A stretch of 64,000 nt of DNA from Enterococcus mundtii (GTDB lineage: Bacteria > Bacillota > Bacilli > Lactobacillales > Enterococcaceae). The notes under the pieces are model-generated. The model made no database searches and was not told the origin of the DNA. It saw nothing but the letters and a program-made list of their open reading frames with translations. Of this stretch, positions 1 to 9,951 are shown piece by piece. The stretch is from assembly GCF_013394305.1 (NCBI RefSeq), contig NZ_AP019810.1:2043501-2107500 (forward strand), read 5' to 3'. A program made the position numbers and the translations under genes. Position 1 is the stretch's first letter. Each line of letters starts with the position of its first letter.

Positions 1-1
1 T

Positions 2-286
2 ATCAAAGAACTAAATGCGTCAGAAATCGAACAAGGCTTTGGAAACATGCCGAATGTAGAGATTTCAAGTACCCCTGAAAATATCGTGGAACTACTTGTT
101 TCCACAAAAATCGAGCCATCAAAACGTCAAGCGCGTGAAGATGTGTCGAACGGAGCTATAAGTATTAACGGTGATCGCGTAACCGATTTAAATTTTGTCA
201 TTGATCCAGCTACAGAATTTGATGGTAAATTCGTAGTGATCAGAAAAGGGAAAAAACGCTACTTTTTGGCCAAAGTAGTTGATTAG
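2..286 (+). CDS. tyrS: Tyrosyl-tRNA synthetase, C-terminal part (cut by window edge)
   Basis: Only the last 94 codons are present; the frame is open from base 2 and stops at 286. The visible part is the C-terminal S4-like RNA-binding domain of bacterial TyrRS: a segment reading EPSKRQAREDVSNGAISING is the usual S4 signature, followed by a short strand-rich end (RKGKKRYFLAKVV). The protein charges tRNA-Tyr in the cytoplasm. Its position directly before tdcA and tyrP matches the enterococcal tyramine cluster, where a tyrS copy accompanies the decarboxylase. The catalytic domain and any T-box leader lie outside the window, so I cannot tell whether this is the housekeeping or the cluster-dedicated copy; the context favours the latter. 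Confidence 0.93.
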   Translation: MKELNASEIEQGFGNMPNVEISSTPENIVELLVSTKIEPSKRQAREDVSNGAISINGDRVTDLNFVIDPATEFDGKFVVIRKGKKRYFLAKVVD

Positions 287-390
287 AATTTAGTAATTTT
301 TTACCTTGTAAAAGGTCTATTCCATTACAAAATTCCAATTTTTGAAACTTATCCTAATAGTTACGCCGGTTGTCGTTAATACAATCATGA

Positions 391-427
391 GGAGAGAATT
401 TACATTTGTAAATTCCCTCCTTTTTTT
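391..427 (+). terminator. Intrinsic terminator after tyrS
   Basis: Arms GGAGAGAATTTACA and TGTAAATTCCCTCC form a near-perfect stem with a two-base loop, followed directly by seven T. It separates tyrS from the tdcA transcript, so tdcA very likely has its own promoter in the AT-rich 430-560 stretch; I see no convincing consensus promoter there. Confidence 0.85.
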
Positions 428-576
428 AATTTTTATCAATTGTACCAACAATTCAAACAATTAAAAGCATTAAAATGAAATGAGAAAAATAGGAAAAGTG
501 ATATTTACAGAAATAAAAAACAGGTGTAATCTAAGCCTCGACAAAATTTAAAAAATTATTTTAGGAGGGTTTCTAA

Positions 577-2451
577 ATGGAATCAAAGGTAAATGATTTA
601 AATTTGAATGCACTATTCATTGGAGACAAAGCAGAGAATGGCCAAATCTATAAAGCTTTGTTAAATGAATTAGTGGACGAGCACTTAGGATGGCGTCAAA
701 ATTATATGCCACAAGATATGCCGATCATTACGCCGGAAGAAAAAAGCAGTGAAAGCTTCGCGCACACGATCAATAAAACAAAAGACGTGTTAGCTGAAAT
801 CTCTACGCGGATGCGTACACACTCTGTCCCATGGCATAATGCAGGTCGTTATTGGGGTCATATGAACTCTGAAACATTGATGCCATCATTATTAGCCTAT
901 AATTTTGCGATGCTATGGAATGGAAATAACGTCGCATATGAATCTTCTCCAGCAACAAGTCAAATGGAAGAAGAAGTCGGAATGGAATTTGCTACATTGA
1001 TGGGGTACAAAAATGGCTGGGGCCATATCGTTGCAGATGGCTCATTAGCAAATTTAGAAGGTCTTTGGTATGCGCGCAACATCAAATCATTGCCACTTGC
1101 AATGAAAGAAGTGGCACCTGAATTGGTTTCAGGTCAAACAGATTGGGAATTGATGAATCTTTCAACTCGGGAAATCATTGATCTGTTAGATCAAGTGCCA
1201 GAAAAAATCGATGAGATCAAAGCACATTCTGCACGCAGTGGAAAACATCTTCAACAATTAGGTAAATGGTTAGTCCCACAAACAAAACACTATTCATGGT
1301 TGAAAGCAGCAGACATCATTGGTGTCGGACTAGATCAAGTGATTCCAGTGCCTGTGGATCACAACTACCGCATGGACATCAAGGAACTTGAAACAATCAT
1401 TCGTGAATTGGCTGCTGAACAAACACCGGTTTTAGGTGTCGTTGGTGTCGTTGGTTCTACTGAAGAAGGGGCAATCGATGAAATCGATAAAATCGTTGAA
1501 TTACGTCGCAAGCTAGAAAAAGAAGGCATTTATTTCTACCTACACGTAGATGCAGCTTATGGTGGTTACGGACGTGCGATCTTCCTTGATGAGAACAATG
1601 AATTCATCCCATTTGATCAATTAAAAGAAGTACACGCAAAACATCATGTCTTCACAGAAAATAAAGATTATCTTTTAGAAGAAGTACACCGTGCATATCA
1701 AGCAATTGAAGAAGCAGAATCAGTGACGATTGATCCACATAAAATGGGCTATGTTCCTTACTCTGCTGGAGGTATCGTGATCCAAGACATTCGTATGCGT
1801 GATGTGATCTCTTACTTTGCAACCTATGTATTTGAAAAAGGAGCAGATATCCCAGCATTGCTTGGTGCCTATATTTTGGAAGGATCAAAAGCCGGAGCAA
1901 CTGCCGCAAGTGTTTGGGCAGCGCATCACGTACTACCGCTTAATGTGACTGGTTATGGTAAATTGATGGGAGCATCGATTGAAGGCGCACATCGTTTCTT
2001 CCACTTCTTGAACAATTTAACCTTCAAAGTGGGCGATAAAGAAATCGAAGTTCATCCATTGACTTATCCAGATTTCAATATGGTTGATTATGTATTCAAA
2101 GAAAAAGGGAATGACGATCTGGTAGCGATGAATCAGTTGAACCATGATGTGTATGACTATTCTTCTTATGTCAAAGGAAGCATCTATGGCAATGAATTCT
2201 TGACATCTCATACAGACTTTGCAATTCCAGATTATGGCAATAGCCCACTTCAATTTGTAAAACAATTAGGATTTACAGAGGAAGAATGGGAACGTGCTGG
2301 AAAAGTCACAGTCTTACGTGCCAGTGTCATGACGCCGTATATGAATAAAGCAGAACATTTTGAAGAATATGCAGAAAAAATCAAAGCAGCGCTTCAAAGT
2401 AAATTAGAAAAAATCTATGCAGATCAGTTAGTGGCAAACGAAACAAAATAA
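577..2451 (+). CDS. tdcA: Tyrosine decarboxylase (PLP-dependent, group II)
   Basis: Converts L-tyrosine to tyramine and CO2 in the cytoplasm, consuming a proton, which supports acid resistance and, through exchange by TyrP, a proton motive force. The 624-residue length is that of the Enterococcus/Lactobacillus TDC family. The PLP-binding lysine is K389 in the motif [18 protein letters not shown], and the cofactor-binding aspartate D325 is in [12 protein letters not shown] strong ribosome site (TTTTAGGAGGG) precedes the ATG. It lies between tyrS and tyrP, the classic order of the tyramine cluster. Some enterococci carry a second, divergent paralogue; position next to tyrS and tyrP argues this is the main TDC. 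Phenylalanine decarboxylation is a known side activity of the family. Confidence 0.96.
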   Translation: MESKVNDLNLNALFIGDKAENGQIYKALLNELVDEHLGWRQNYMPQDMPIITPEEKSSESFAHTINKTKDVLAEISTRMRTHSVPWHNAGRYWGHMNSETLMPSLLAYNFAMLWNGNNVAYESSPATSQMEEEVGMEFATLMGYKNGWGHIVADGSLANLEGLWYARNIKSLPLAMKEVAPELVSGQTDWELMNLSTREIIDLLDQVPEKIDEIKAHSARSGKHLQQLGKWLVPQTKHYSWLKAADIIGVGLDQVIPVPVDHNYRMDIKELETIIRELAAEQTPVLGVVGVVGSTEEGAIDEIDKIVELRRKLEKEGIYFYLHVDAAYGGYGRAIFLDENNEFIPFDQLKEVHAKHHVFTENKDYLLEEVHRAYQAIEEAESVTIDPHKMGYVPYSAGGIVIQDIRMRDVISYFATYVFEKGADIPALLGAYILEGSKAGATAASVWAAHHVLPLNVTGYGKLMGASIEGAHRFFHFLNNLTFKVGDKEIEVHPLTYPDFNMVDYVFKEKGNDDLVAMNQLNHDVYDYSSYVKGSIYGNEFLTSHTDFAIPDYGNSPLQFVKQLGFTEEEWERAGKVTVLRASVMTPYMNKAEHFEEYAEKIKAALQSKLEKIYADQLVANETK

Positions 2452-2471
2452 ACGTAAATATTATGATGAGT

Positions 2472-2541
2472 GAAGAGAAAGCAAGTAGAATGAGCGCTCA
2501 TTTCTCGTTCGAAACGAATAAAGAATGAGCCTCCTTTCTCT
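2472..2541 (+). other. Imperfect stem-loop between tdcA and tyrP
   Basis: Complementary ends AGAGAAAG and CTTTCTCT enclose a region with a short palindrome (GAGCGCTC) and a small hairpin TCGTTCGAAACGA. There is no T-run directly after it, so it looks more like a processing or attenuation structure than a full terminator; it could set the tdcA to tyrP mRNA ratio. Inference only. Confidence 0.35.
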
Positions 2542-2695
2542 TATCAAATCTTTCATGTTGGAGTGCCTTTGAAGCTTGATGATCCAAGCAAAAAATACTC
2601 AAAGCACAAGTTGACCATACGTTTGCTTTTATTTGCTGTTAATGAAAAGTTTCAAAGACACGCCTATTTATTTCTTAATAAGGAGAGTGTCAAAA

Positions 2696-4114
2696 TTGAG
2701 TAAAGCTCAAGTAAGTAAAATGGGGCTAGGGACATTCATTGGTTTGACCATGGCGCTATGTGCCACTGTTCGTAGTATCCCAACATTGTCAGCTGTTGGT
2801 TGGACATTGATTTTTTACACGATTTTTGCCGTCTTGTTTTTTGCTGGACCCATTTCAATGATTTCTGGTGAATTATCAACGATGCTGCCGCAAGAAGGAG
2901 GCCCGCAACTTTGGGTCAAAACAGCTCTAGGTAGTAAATGGGGATTTGTCGTTGCATGGTTGCTTTGGGTGCAAATGTTCCCAGGAATGGTCATGGTCGC
3001 TTCTACCTTAGGTCCATTGTTAGGGAATACGTTTGGGAACGCCGCTCTTGGCAACAATCACTACTTCGTTTTAGGGTGTATCTTGGTCATTTACTGGATC
3101 ATCACCTTGCTCAACTTGAAGTTTGACATGGCGAAAGTTGGTGGGAATATTGGTGTTTGGTTGGGTGTTTATATTCCTGTGGTGATCATGTTTGTTTTGG
3201 GGATATTAGCGTTTTTCAAAGTGGGACTTGTTTCAAACGGCTATTTGGGGGATTTTTCATGGTCGAAAGCATTGCCTGATCTACAACACAGTGATTCATT
3301 GAAATATTTGGCAGGGATCACATTTATTTTTGTGGGAATCGAAATGAGCTCAGTGTATATGCCTCGTTTGAAAGAGGCAACGAAGAACTATACTAAAGGG
3401 GTCTTTATTGCATTGATCGGACTAGTTTTATTGAATGTCATCAACGCCTTGTTTGTTGCAAATGTCGTACCAGAAGGAAGAATGGAATTGGCAAACATCA
3501 CACAACCAGTATTGATCTATTGTGATATTTTAGGATTGCCAACGATCATCGGTAATATCTTCAGCTTTATGGTCTTTATTGGTGTGTTATTACAATTGTC
3601 TGCTTGGGTAACTGGACCTTCTAAAACGATCATCCAAGTAGCACGTGAAGGATTCTTGCCACCAAAATTTGGCTTCCATAAAGAAAATGAATATGGTGTT
3701 TCAAGAAATGTGGTATTGACGCAATCAGTAGTTATTTCCCTCTTTGCGTTACTTTATGGCGTCATGGATGATGTAAGTGCGGTCTTTCTTACATTGACGA
3801 ATGCAACAACAGTGATTTATTGCATCGTATATCTCTTGATCGCCATATCTTTAGTGAAAATGAGAAATAGCCATCCAGAATTGCCTCGTCCTTATCGAAT
3901 CGGTAAAAAAGGAAATGGCTTTGCGTGGCTGGTTAGCTGTATGCTGATGTTGGCAATTATCGCCGTTGTTGTTTCAACGTTAGGAACTTCAACATTAGCG
4001 GATGCATTGCTTGTTGCGGTCATCGCAATCGTGATGTTCGTTATTCCGCTGATCATCAATCGCGTGAAGAAAGCAACTTGGTTGACTGAAGTTGAAGCAG
4101 ACTTAAAAGAATAG
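2696..4114 (+). CDS. tyrP: Tyrosine/tyramine antiporter (APC family)
   Basis: Membrane exchanger that imports tyrosine and exports the tyramine made by TdcA. About 472 residues and roughly 12 hydrophobic segments, starting with KMGLGTFIGLTMALCATVRS, the usual first helix of amino-acid/amine antiporters of the APC superfamily. I place the start at TTG 2696 because AAGGAG at 2680-2685 lies ten bases upstream and the protein then begins LSKAQVSKMG (Met at initiation); the longer in-frame opening from 2633 has no ribosome site. Substrate is assigned from the tyrS-tdcA-tyrP gene order, not from sequence alone. The nhaC antiporter gene that often follows in other enterococci is absent here. Confidence 0.9.
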   Translation: MSKAQVSKMGLGTFIGLTMALCATVRSIPTLSAVGWTLIFYTIFAVLFFAGPISMISGELSTMLPQEGGPQLWVKTALGSKWGFVVAWLLWVQMFPGMVMVASTLGPLLGNTFGNAALGNNHYFVLGCILVIYWIITLLNLKFDMAKVGGNIGVWLGVYIPVVIMFVLGILAFFKVGLVSNGYLGDFSWSKALPDLQHSDSLKYLAGITFIFVGIEMSSVYMPRLKEATKNYTKGVFIALIGLVLLNVINALFVANVVPEGRMELANITQPVLIYCDILGLPTIIGNIFSFMVFIGVLLQLSAWVTGPSKTIIQVAREGFLPPKFGFHKENEYGVSRNVVLTQSVVISLFALLYGVMDDVSAVFLTLTNATTVIYCIVYLLIAISLVKMRNSHPELPRPYRIGKKGNGFAWLVSCMLMLAIIAVVVSTLGTSTLADALLVAVIAIVMFVIPLIINRVKKATWLTEVEADLKE

Positions 4115-4148
4115 TGGGGGGACTCCCTCTTAGAGAATATAAAACAAC

Positions 4149-4280
4149 GAGGTTGTGACAGAAGTGTTCAGCTCCGAGAAATAAGCGTGAAACCCCGAAA
4201 ATTGTTCTTCAAATTTTTGGGGTTTCACGCTTATTTCTGAAGGAGTTACTTCTGGAACACCGTTTATTCGGTTCTAGGGG
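4149..4280 (+). repeat. Palindromic intergenic repeat, copy A
   Basis: Starts GAGGTTGTGACAGAAGTGTT and ends near CCGTTTATTCGGTTCTAGGG. The centre is a perfect 19-bp stem (GAAATAAGCGTGAAACCCC at 4178-4196 paired with 4219-4237) with a 22-base AT-rich loop. The outer arms also pair (CTCC with GGAG, AGAAGT with ACTTCT). The arms recur in reverse orientation at 16.5, 42.5 and 51.4 kb. Confidence 0.8.
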
Positions 4281-4556
4281 ATGCAAGATAACTCATATCC
4301 TGGGCTCGTTGTTTTTCTTAAAAAATCAAGAGCAAAAAATAGAGCCGTCTCAACTTTTGGCGAAGTAGACGTGCTCTAATGCTCTATCGATGCTATCTGC
4401 TTTGAACGGACTACATGGGGCATGTTAATGCATGCCTCTTTAACCACATTTTAAGAGATTTTTAGAAAGAATAGAAGAGATTTCTTTTTTTGCTTATTTC
4501 TAGTTAAATACAAATGTGGACTTATCGTTAGTGGATCAGTTGATTACTAGTAAAAT

Positions 4557-4605
4557 AAATAGCAAAGTATCTTTTGTCCGAAGACAAGATGCTTTGCTAT
4601 TTTTG
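4557..4605. terminator. Bidirectional terminator
   Basis: Stem AAATAGCAAAGTATCTT / AAGATGCTTTGCTATTT, one mismatch, with T-rich flanks on both strands. It lies between the converging tyrP and malR transcripts. Confidence 0.8.
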
Positions 4606-4630
4606 TTTGATTTGCCTAGGAATGGATGCC

Positions 4631-5647
4631 CTATTCTTCTTTCAATGGAACGACCGTTTCGCGTTTGATCAAACGATGGGGGATCACTAAACGTACACCA
4701 TTGCTAACTTCTTCATGGATCAGTTCTTGTAATTTTTGCATCGCGACTCGACCTAACTCAGAGATATCGATGTCGATACTTGTTAAGTAAGGATGCATCA
4801 ATGTAGAAAAAATCGAGTTATTGAAGCTGATCATCGAAAGGGTTTCCGGGATGATATAGCCATACATTTGGGCGAGTTGCATCGTGCGTAAAGCAAAAAT
4901 ATCATCGATAACAACTAGCGCTGTCGCTTCAGCTTTTTTTAAGATCGTGTCAAAATCCAAGTAATCTTCAGCCTGTTCCAAGGTCACACTTGGATGGGCG
5001 TTCAGTCCTGCTAACATCATCGCTTTTTGATAACCGAAATAGCGTTCAAAGTATAAACTTTCATGTGTTGTATTGGTCACGAAAAGAATATTTTTATGGC
5101 CATTATCGATCAAAAATTCGGTGGCTTGCTTTCCTAACAGTTGATTGTCGTTATCAATGTAGATGATTTCGTTCTCATGATGGTATGGTTGTCCGATCAG
5201 TGTGAACGGAATCTGTTGTTCATAAAGATAATCGATGACTGGATCGTCACTATCGGAGTAGACTAGGATAAAACCATCAACTTGTTTTTGTAAATGCATC
5301 CGCTGAACGTTCTCTAATAAGACGTCGAAACTTTTTGCGGTAGCAATAGCTGTTGTCACACCGTGATGTCGTGCTTCTTCGTTGATTGCTTCCATGATTT
5401 CTAAATAAAACGGGTTGCCAAGACGCTCTTTGGAATCGAGTGGTGGAAGAATGACACCTACAGCGCTTGATACACGTTTACCAAGATTTCTCGCTGTGAT
5501 ATTGGGGACATATCCTAGTTCATCCATGATTTTTCGTACTTTCTTTTTCGTTGTTTCGGAAATACTTGGATGGTCGTTGATCACGCGAGAAACAGTAGAT
5601 GTCGCTACGCCTGCTTTTTTTGCAACATCTTTCACTGTAATTGCCAT
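4631..5647 (-). CDS. malR: LacI-family maltose operon repressor
   Basis: 338 residues: an N-terminal LacI helix-turn-helix (VKDVAKKAGVATSTVSRVIN, residues 4-23) with hinge region, then a periplasmic-binding-protein-like effector domain. It is the last gene of the minus-strand mapA-pgmB-galM group and close to the MalR regulators of Enterococcus, Lactococcus and Lactobacillus maltose clusters. The likely targets are the two palindromes in the mapA/malT intergenic region. The gap to galM is 64 bp with a weak ribosome site (AAAGGTGAT), so malR may be read through from the operon and may also have its own promoter. Effector (maltose or a phosphosugar) is not shown by sequence. Confidence 0.88.
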   Translation of the reverse strand: MAITVKDVAKKAGVATSTVSRVINDHPSISETTKKKVRKIMDELGYVPNITARNLGKRVSSAVGVILPPLDSKERLGNPFYLEIMEAINEEARHHGVTTAIATAKSFDVLLENVQRMHLQKQVDGFILVYSDSDDPVIDYLYEQQIPFTLIGQPYHHENEIIYIDNDNQLLGKQATEFLIDNGHKNILFVTNTTHESLYFERYFGYQKAMMLAGLNAHPSVTLEQAEDYLDFDTILKKAEATALVVIDDIFALRTMQLAQMYGYIIPETLSMISFNNSIFSTLMHPYLTSIDIDISELGRVAMQKLQELIHEEVSNGVRLVIPHRLIKRETVVPLKEE

Positions 5648-5711
5648 AAGTTAAATCACCTTTCTTTTTCATCGTCCATCGTCTTGTTGAAACCAAGTTA
5701 AATAAAACTGG

Positions 5712-6722
5712 TTAAGTGAATGTACTAAATTCATAAGTTGTTTGGCTGACACGTTCTTGTCCAGGGCGTAGCGTAATCGAGCCAAACTCCGGGAAATGAA
5801 CGATATCTGGTATTTCTTGTGGTTCGATCGCTAAGCCAAAATGAGAATGCATGTTTTGACCGTTGATCTGTAAATCTGCATCGAACCCAGTTGTAGAAAA
5901 TAATACCATACTTTTGTTCGTAGTTGCTATATTCATTTGGCGACCGGAAGCTTCTTCTGATAAAGTTAAGCTATTTTTGGTGAGTTTAGGCGTATTTAAT
6001 AAAAAAACGTCATCAAGACCTGAAGGATACTTGGATAAAATCTCTGTCAGTGTATTTGGTTCTTGAAAATTGATGGGTAAGTCCGCTTTGTCTAGTGTTT
6101 CCCCTGTAGGTAATTTGTCATGATCCAAAAGTAACAAGCTATCTAATTGAATCTGGAGTTGATGGGAATCAATATCACGTTTTCCATTTCCAGATAGATT
6201 GAAATAGGCATGGTTTGTCGGGTTGCAAATCGTTTCTACTACACTGTTAGCTTTAGTGATCATCACTAGTCTATTTCCTTCTAATTGATAGGTCACAGTC
6301 GCGGTGATTGGTCCAGGATAACCTGAAAATGTATCTTTTAAATAAAAGACGACACCCACTGCTTGAGGTGATTTGAATACTTCTACCTCCCAAAACTGAA
6401 AGGACCAGCCGTTTGTTCCGCCGTGGATATGATGGTTGCCATTATTTTTTTCTAGTTGGTGAGGGCCCCATTCACCATTTCTGATCCTACCTGCCACTGG
6501 ACCAACCGTTGCACCGAAAAAACTATAATCAGATAAAACATCTTGAAGATTGTCGTAAGAGAGTAAGATATTTTCCATTTGTCCAAATCTATCTGCTGTG
6601 AATATTTGATGCAAGCGAGCGCCATAATTGAGAAGAACGACTTCTAGCTCGTCGTTCTTCAATGTGATTTTTTTTAGATTTGTTTGTTTGATGGGGAGGA
6701 CAGAGATGCTTGGTTCAGACAT
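5712..6722 (-). CDS. galM: Aldose 1-epimerase (mutarotase)
   Basis: 336-residue galactose-mutarotase-like protein. It carries the family motifs NHAYFNLSG (catalytic His) and, near the C-terminus, an acidic segment AIEPQEIPD that should supply the catalytic glutamate. It interconverts alpha and beta anomers of hexoses in the cytoplasm. In this operon it should convert between beta-glucose-1-P-derived pools, free glucose anomers released by the maltose pathway, or substrate maltose anomers. Its ATG overlaps the end of pgmB by 8 bp and there is no strong ribosome site, pointing to translational coupling. Specificity (glucose, galactose or maltose) is inferred from context. Confidence 0.88.
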   Translation of the reverse strand: MSEPSISVLPIKQTNLKKITLKNDELEVVLLNYGARLHQIFTADRFGQMENILLSYDNLQDVLSDYSFFGATVGPVAGRIRNGEWGPHQLEKNNGNHHIHGGTNGWSFQFWEVEVFKSPQAVGVVFYLKDTFSGYPGPITATVTYQLEGNRLVMITKANSVVETICNPTNHAYFNLSGNGKRDIDSHQLQIQLDSLLLLDHDKLPTGETLDKADLPINFQEPNTLTEILSKYPSGLDDVFLLNTPKLTKNSLTLSEEASGRQMNIATTNKSMVLFSTTGFDADLQINGQNMHSHFGLAIEPQEIPDIVHFPEFGSITLRPGQERVSQTTYEFSTFT

Positions 6723-7380
6723 CTTTGCGCCAAACGTGTTGTAGATAGTCGAGTGTTAACGAAGACGTATCAGCGACGATCGGAATGTCCTCCCCAAGAT
6801 CTTCCTTGCGTCCAACTCCTACAGGATAAGCACCACTTGCGATGATCGCTTGGATGCCTGCTTTTGCATCTTCAATACCTAAACAATCAGTCGCCTCGAA
6901 TCCGATTTCTTTGGCTGCTAATAAAAAGATATCAGGGGCGGGTTTGCCACTTGCTACTTTGCTAGGATCAGCAATCGCATCAAAGTAATCTGTTAGTTGC
7001 ATTTTATCTAGTAATAATGGTCCGTTTTTACTAGCAGAAGCCAAGGCGATCTTGATGCCAGCTTTCTTTAATTCTGTTAATAAAGGAACAATACCCGGAA
7101 ATACGTCTGTTGGCGTGATTTCTTGGATCATTTCTAGATAATACTCATTTTTACGTTTAGCTAAAGCAGCGAATTCTTCGTTTGAAAAGTCATTTTCTTT
7201 CTTGCCATAAGCAAGAAGCAATGTTAATGAATCTTCTCGGCTGACTCCTTTTAATTGTTCGTTGAAATTTCGGTCGATTGAAATCCCGATTTCTTCACCA
7301 AGTTTTTTCCAGGCGCGATAATGGAATTCTGCTGTGTCGGTGATGACACCGTCTAAATCAAATAGGACACCTTTAAACAT
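6715..7380 (-). CDS. pgmB: Beta-phosphoglucomutase
   Basis: HAD-superfamily enzyme that converts beta-glucose-1-phosphate, the product of maltose phosphorylase, to glucose-6-phosphate. I take ATG 7380 as the start: the product begins [12 protein letters not shown] with the catalytic D8 and D10, and AAAGGA is eight bases upstream, whereas an ATG six bases earlier is too near the ribosome site. The resulting 221 residues equal the length of the well-studied Lactococcus lactis enzyme. KGVSRE (cap-domain substrate loop), SASKNG and GIEDAKAGI are present. It overlaps mapA by 8 bp upstream and galM by 8 bp downstream, so the three genes form one tight operon. Confidence 0.94.
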   Translation of the reverse strand: MFKGVLFDLDGVITDTAEFHYRAWKKLGEEIGISIDRNFNEQLKGVSREDSLTLLLAYGKKENDFSNEEFAALAKRKNEYYLEMIQEITPTDVFPGIVPLLTELKKAGIKIALASASKNGPLLLDKMQLTDYFDAIADPSKVASGKPAPDIFLLAAKEIGFEATDCLGIEDAKAGIQAIIASGAYPVGVGRKEDLGEDIPIVADTSSLTLDYLQHVWRKDV

Positions 7381-9667
7381 GTGCATCGTCCTTTCTTAAT
7401 GGAATCGTCAATTGATCTGTTAGCTCTTGTGCTTGTCCATACACAGTCAATTCCAGTGCCTCACCATTCAGTAATGTAAAGGTGACTTGTTCATCAGAAA
7501 CAGCGATGAAAATCAAGCGACCGCGGTAATTGATATGGAAAGAATAGGCATTCCATGTGTTTGGTAAAAATGGTGCAAAAGATAATTCGCCATGGGCGGT
7601 TTTCATTTGTGCAAAACCTTGAACGATCGCTAGCCAACTACCTGTCATTGACGTGATGTGCAAACCATCTTCCGTATCATTGTTATAGTTATCCAAATCT
7701 AAGCGAGCAGTACGTTGGTACATTTCGACCGCTTTTTCTTCCAAGCCAAGTTCAGCAGCTAAAATCGCGTGGATACTTGGAGAAAGAGAAGATTCGTGAA
7801 CGGTCATCGGCTCATAGAAATCAAAGTTCCGCTGTTTTTCTTCTTTGGTAAATTCTTCATTGAAGAAATAGATGCCTTGTAACACATCCGCTTGTTTAAT
7901 GAAGCAAGAACGCAAGATCTTATCCCAAGACCATTTTTGGTTCAATGGCAATTCGCTAAGTGGTAAATCCGAAACTGGCATCAAATCTTTGTCTAGGAAT
8001 GTATCATGTTGGACAAAAATTCCTTGTTCCTCATCGATCGGGTAGTACATGTTTTCGACAATATCTGCCCATTTTGCTAATTCTTCTTCGCTGATTTCAA
8101 TTGTTGTTTCTTCTTTGAACGCTAAATAATTTTCACGAGTATAACGAAGGACCCAAGCAGCAATCGTGTTCGTGTACCAATTGTTATTGATATTGTTTTC
8201 GTATTCATTTGGACCAGTCACGCCGTGGATCATATACTTGTTTTGACGTTTGGAGTAATGGACACGATCCGCCCAGAAACGAGCAATCTCAGCCAATACT
8301 TCAAGTCCTTCATTTTTCAGATAAGAGGTATCGCCGGTATAATTTGTATAATTGTAGATCGCGTAAGCAATCGCACCGTTACGATGGATCTCTTCAAAGG
8401 TGATTTCCCACTCATTGTGGCACTCGACACCTGTAAAGGTCACCATTGGATAAAGCGCGCCTTTCAATCCTTGTTGTTGGGCATTGTGGATGGCTTGTGG
8501 TAACTGATTGTGACGGTATTTCAATAAATTTTTTGTGACTTCTGGGTCAGCTAATGCTAGATATAATGGCACGGCGTAAGCTTCTGTGTCCCAGTATGTC
8601 GCACCACCGTATTTTTCGCCAGTGAAGCCTTTTGGTCCAATGTTCAACCGTTCGTCTTCTCCGTAATAAGTAGAGAACAATTGGAAAAGATTGAAACGGA
8701 TGCCTTGTTGCGCTTCATCGTCGCCTTCGATCACTACGTCAGCCAATTCCCACCGTTTTGCCCAAGCAGTCGTTTGTTCTTTTTTGGCTTCATCATAATG
8801 AGTAGTTAACTGATCAAATTCATCCATAAGTGTTGCCACTTGTTGTGCTTCAGGGATATCACGACTTGTCAAAACCAAGACTTCTTTATCCACGACCACA
8901 GGATCATTTGGTGTTAGATCATACGAGAATACACCTTGTAACGCTAATGTTTGTTCTTCAAATATAGGTGTTGTTTCTTTGCCGTTGATAAAATGACGCA
9001 TGCCTGCAGTGACGGTGAATTGCTCAATGTCAAATGCATTAGGAATGGTCTTCGTTGTCAAATAACCGATCGAGTCTTTTGTGCCACGGTCGGTCTGATT
9101 CCAGAAATGCTCATCGTAGTTACTATCTTCATTTTGGACATTTCCATCCAGTTTCGAAACAAATTTTACAGTGGCAGAGCCGGCGATCAATTCAACCTTT
9201 ACACGAATATAAGCCGCTTCGCTTTTAACAATACTCAAGAAACGTTCAAATGAGAAACGGACTTTATTTGTAGCTGTCGTAATCGCAAACTGACGAGACA
9301 AGACCCCGTTTTTCATATCTAATTCCCAAGAGAAATCTTCTGGATCTAGTGAAGCTAAGTCAATCAATTGGTCGTTGATGTAAATATCCATTGCAATAAA
9401 GTTGACTGCATTGATGACTTTTCCAAAGTATTCAGGATAGCCGTTTTTCCACCAACCTACACGAGTTTTGTCAGGGTACCAGATACCGGCTAAATAAGTG
9501 CCTTGGTGATGATCGCCAGAGTACGTTTCTTCGAAGTTTCCACGCATTCCCATGTAGCCGTTCCCAATACTTGTCAATGACTCTTGTAAACGTAAGTTTT
9601 CTTTATCTAATGTTGTCGTGCTGATTTTCCAAGGGTCGATCTGGAATAAGCGTTTGATTTGTTTCAT
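7373..9667 (-). CDS. mapA: Maltose phosphorylase (GH65)
   Basis: 764 residues, the length of GH65 phosphorylases. It cleaves maltose with inorganic phosphate into glucose and beta-glucose-1-phosphate, feeding PgmB. The N-terminal beta-sandwich (about 1-260) is followed by an (alpha/alpha)6 barrel; the catalytic acid is the glutamate of [17 protein letters not shown] at about residue 487, and the phosphate-binding region [10 protein letters not shown] follows. Start at ATG 9667 is supported by AGGAGGAG seven bases upstream. It is the first gene of the mapA-pgmB-galM-malR group, facing malT. Trehalose or kojibiose phosphorylases are related, but adjacency to a maltose PTS and MalR favours maltose. 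Confidence 0.92.
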   Translation of the reverse strand: MKQIKRLFQIDPWKISTTTLDKENLRLQESLTSIGNGYMGMRGNFEETYSGDHHQGTYLAGIWYPDKTRVGWWKNGYPEYFGKVINAVNFIAMDIYINDQLIDLASLDPEDFSWELDMKNGVLSRQFAITTATNKVRFSFERFLSIVKSEAAYIRVKVELIAGSATVKFVSKLDGNVQNEDSNYDEHFWNQTDRGTKDSIGYLTTKTIPNAFDIEQFTVTAGMRHFINGKETTPIFEEQTLALQGVFSYDLTPNDPVVVDKEVLVLTSRDIPEAQQVATLMDEFDQLTTHYDEAKKEQTTAWAKRWELADVVIEGDDEAQQGIRFNLFQLFSTYYGEDERLNIGPKGFTGEKYGGATYWDTEAYAVPLYLALADPEVTKNLLKYRHNQLPQAIHNAQQQGLKGALYPMVTFTGVECHNEWEITFEEIHRNGAIAYAIYNYTNYTGDTSYLKNEGLEVLAEIARFWADRVHYSKRQNKYMIHGVTGPNEYENNINNNWYTNTIAAWVLRYTRENYLAFKEETTIEISEEELAKWADIVENMYYPIDEEQGIFVQHDTFLDKDLMPVSDLPLSELPLNQKWSWDKILRSCFIKQADVLQGIYFFNEEFTKEEKQRNFDFYEPMTVHESSLSPSIHAILAAELGLEEKAVEMYQRTARLDLDNYNNDTEDGLHITSMTGSWLAIVQGFAQMKTAHGELSFAPFLPNTWNAYSFHINYRGRLIFIAVSDEQVTFTLLNGEALELTVYGQAQELTDQLTIPLRKDDAHV

Positions 9668-9700
9668 GATTCTCCTCCTAAATGTTTCATTTCTTAGGTT

Positions 9701-9730
9701 TATAATAAACGCAACCGGTTGCGTCAGTCA
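9701..9730 (-). promoter_or_regulatory. mapA promoter with embedded MalR operator
   Basis: On the minus strand TTGACT (9725-9730) and TATTAT (9701-9706) are 18 bp apart. The spacer contains the perfect 16-bp palindrome ACGCAACCGGTTGCGT (9708-9723), a LacI-family operator, placed so that bound MalR would block RNA polymerase. Confidence 0.85.
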
Positions 9731-9764
9731 ATAGTAAACTGATAAATACTCAATCTTTTTTATT

Positions 9765-9777
9765 GGCGAACACTTCG
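9765..9777. promoter_or_regulatory. Short palindrome GCGAA-CAC-TTCGC
   Basis: Perfect 5-bp arms with a 3-bp spacer, about 35 bp upstream of the mapA -35 box and in the middle of the divergent region. It is unlike the two MalR operators. It may be a site for another regulator; weak evidence. Confidence 0.3.
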
Positions 9778-9882
9778 CAAGGGGATAGAAAGCATCATTG
9801 CCCTAATATTTCTTTATAGTTCTTATTATATTAGCTGTATCATACTTTTGGATAAAAAAATAAATAAAATAAAAATAAAGCA

Positions 9883-9935
9883 TTTACAAAAAAAGGAATA
9901 ACCTCTATAATACGGATTAACGAAACCGATTGCGT
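9883..9935 (+). promoter_or_regulatory. malT promoter and second MalR operator
   Basis: TTTACA (9883-9888), 17 bp, TATAAT (9906-9911), then the palindrome ACGAAACCGATTGCGT at 9920-9935, which differs by two bases from the operator at 9708-9723. The operator covers about +3 to +18, a typical repression site. Confidence 0.85.
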
Positions 9936-9951
9936 AAAGGAGAGATAGAAA

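Larger units (their letters stand above)
4115..4630. other. Intergenic region between tyrP and malR
   Basis: 516 bases without a supported gene. It holds one copy of the palindromic repeat family (4149-4280), a short GC hairpin at 4417-4438 (GGGGCATG / CATGCCTC) and the bidirectional terminator at 4557-4605. A stretch at 4355-4407 (GAGC...GCTC arms around GTCTC/GTAGAC) could also fold. No ORF with a ribosome site is seen. Confidence 0.6.
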
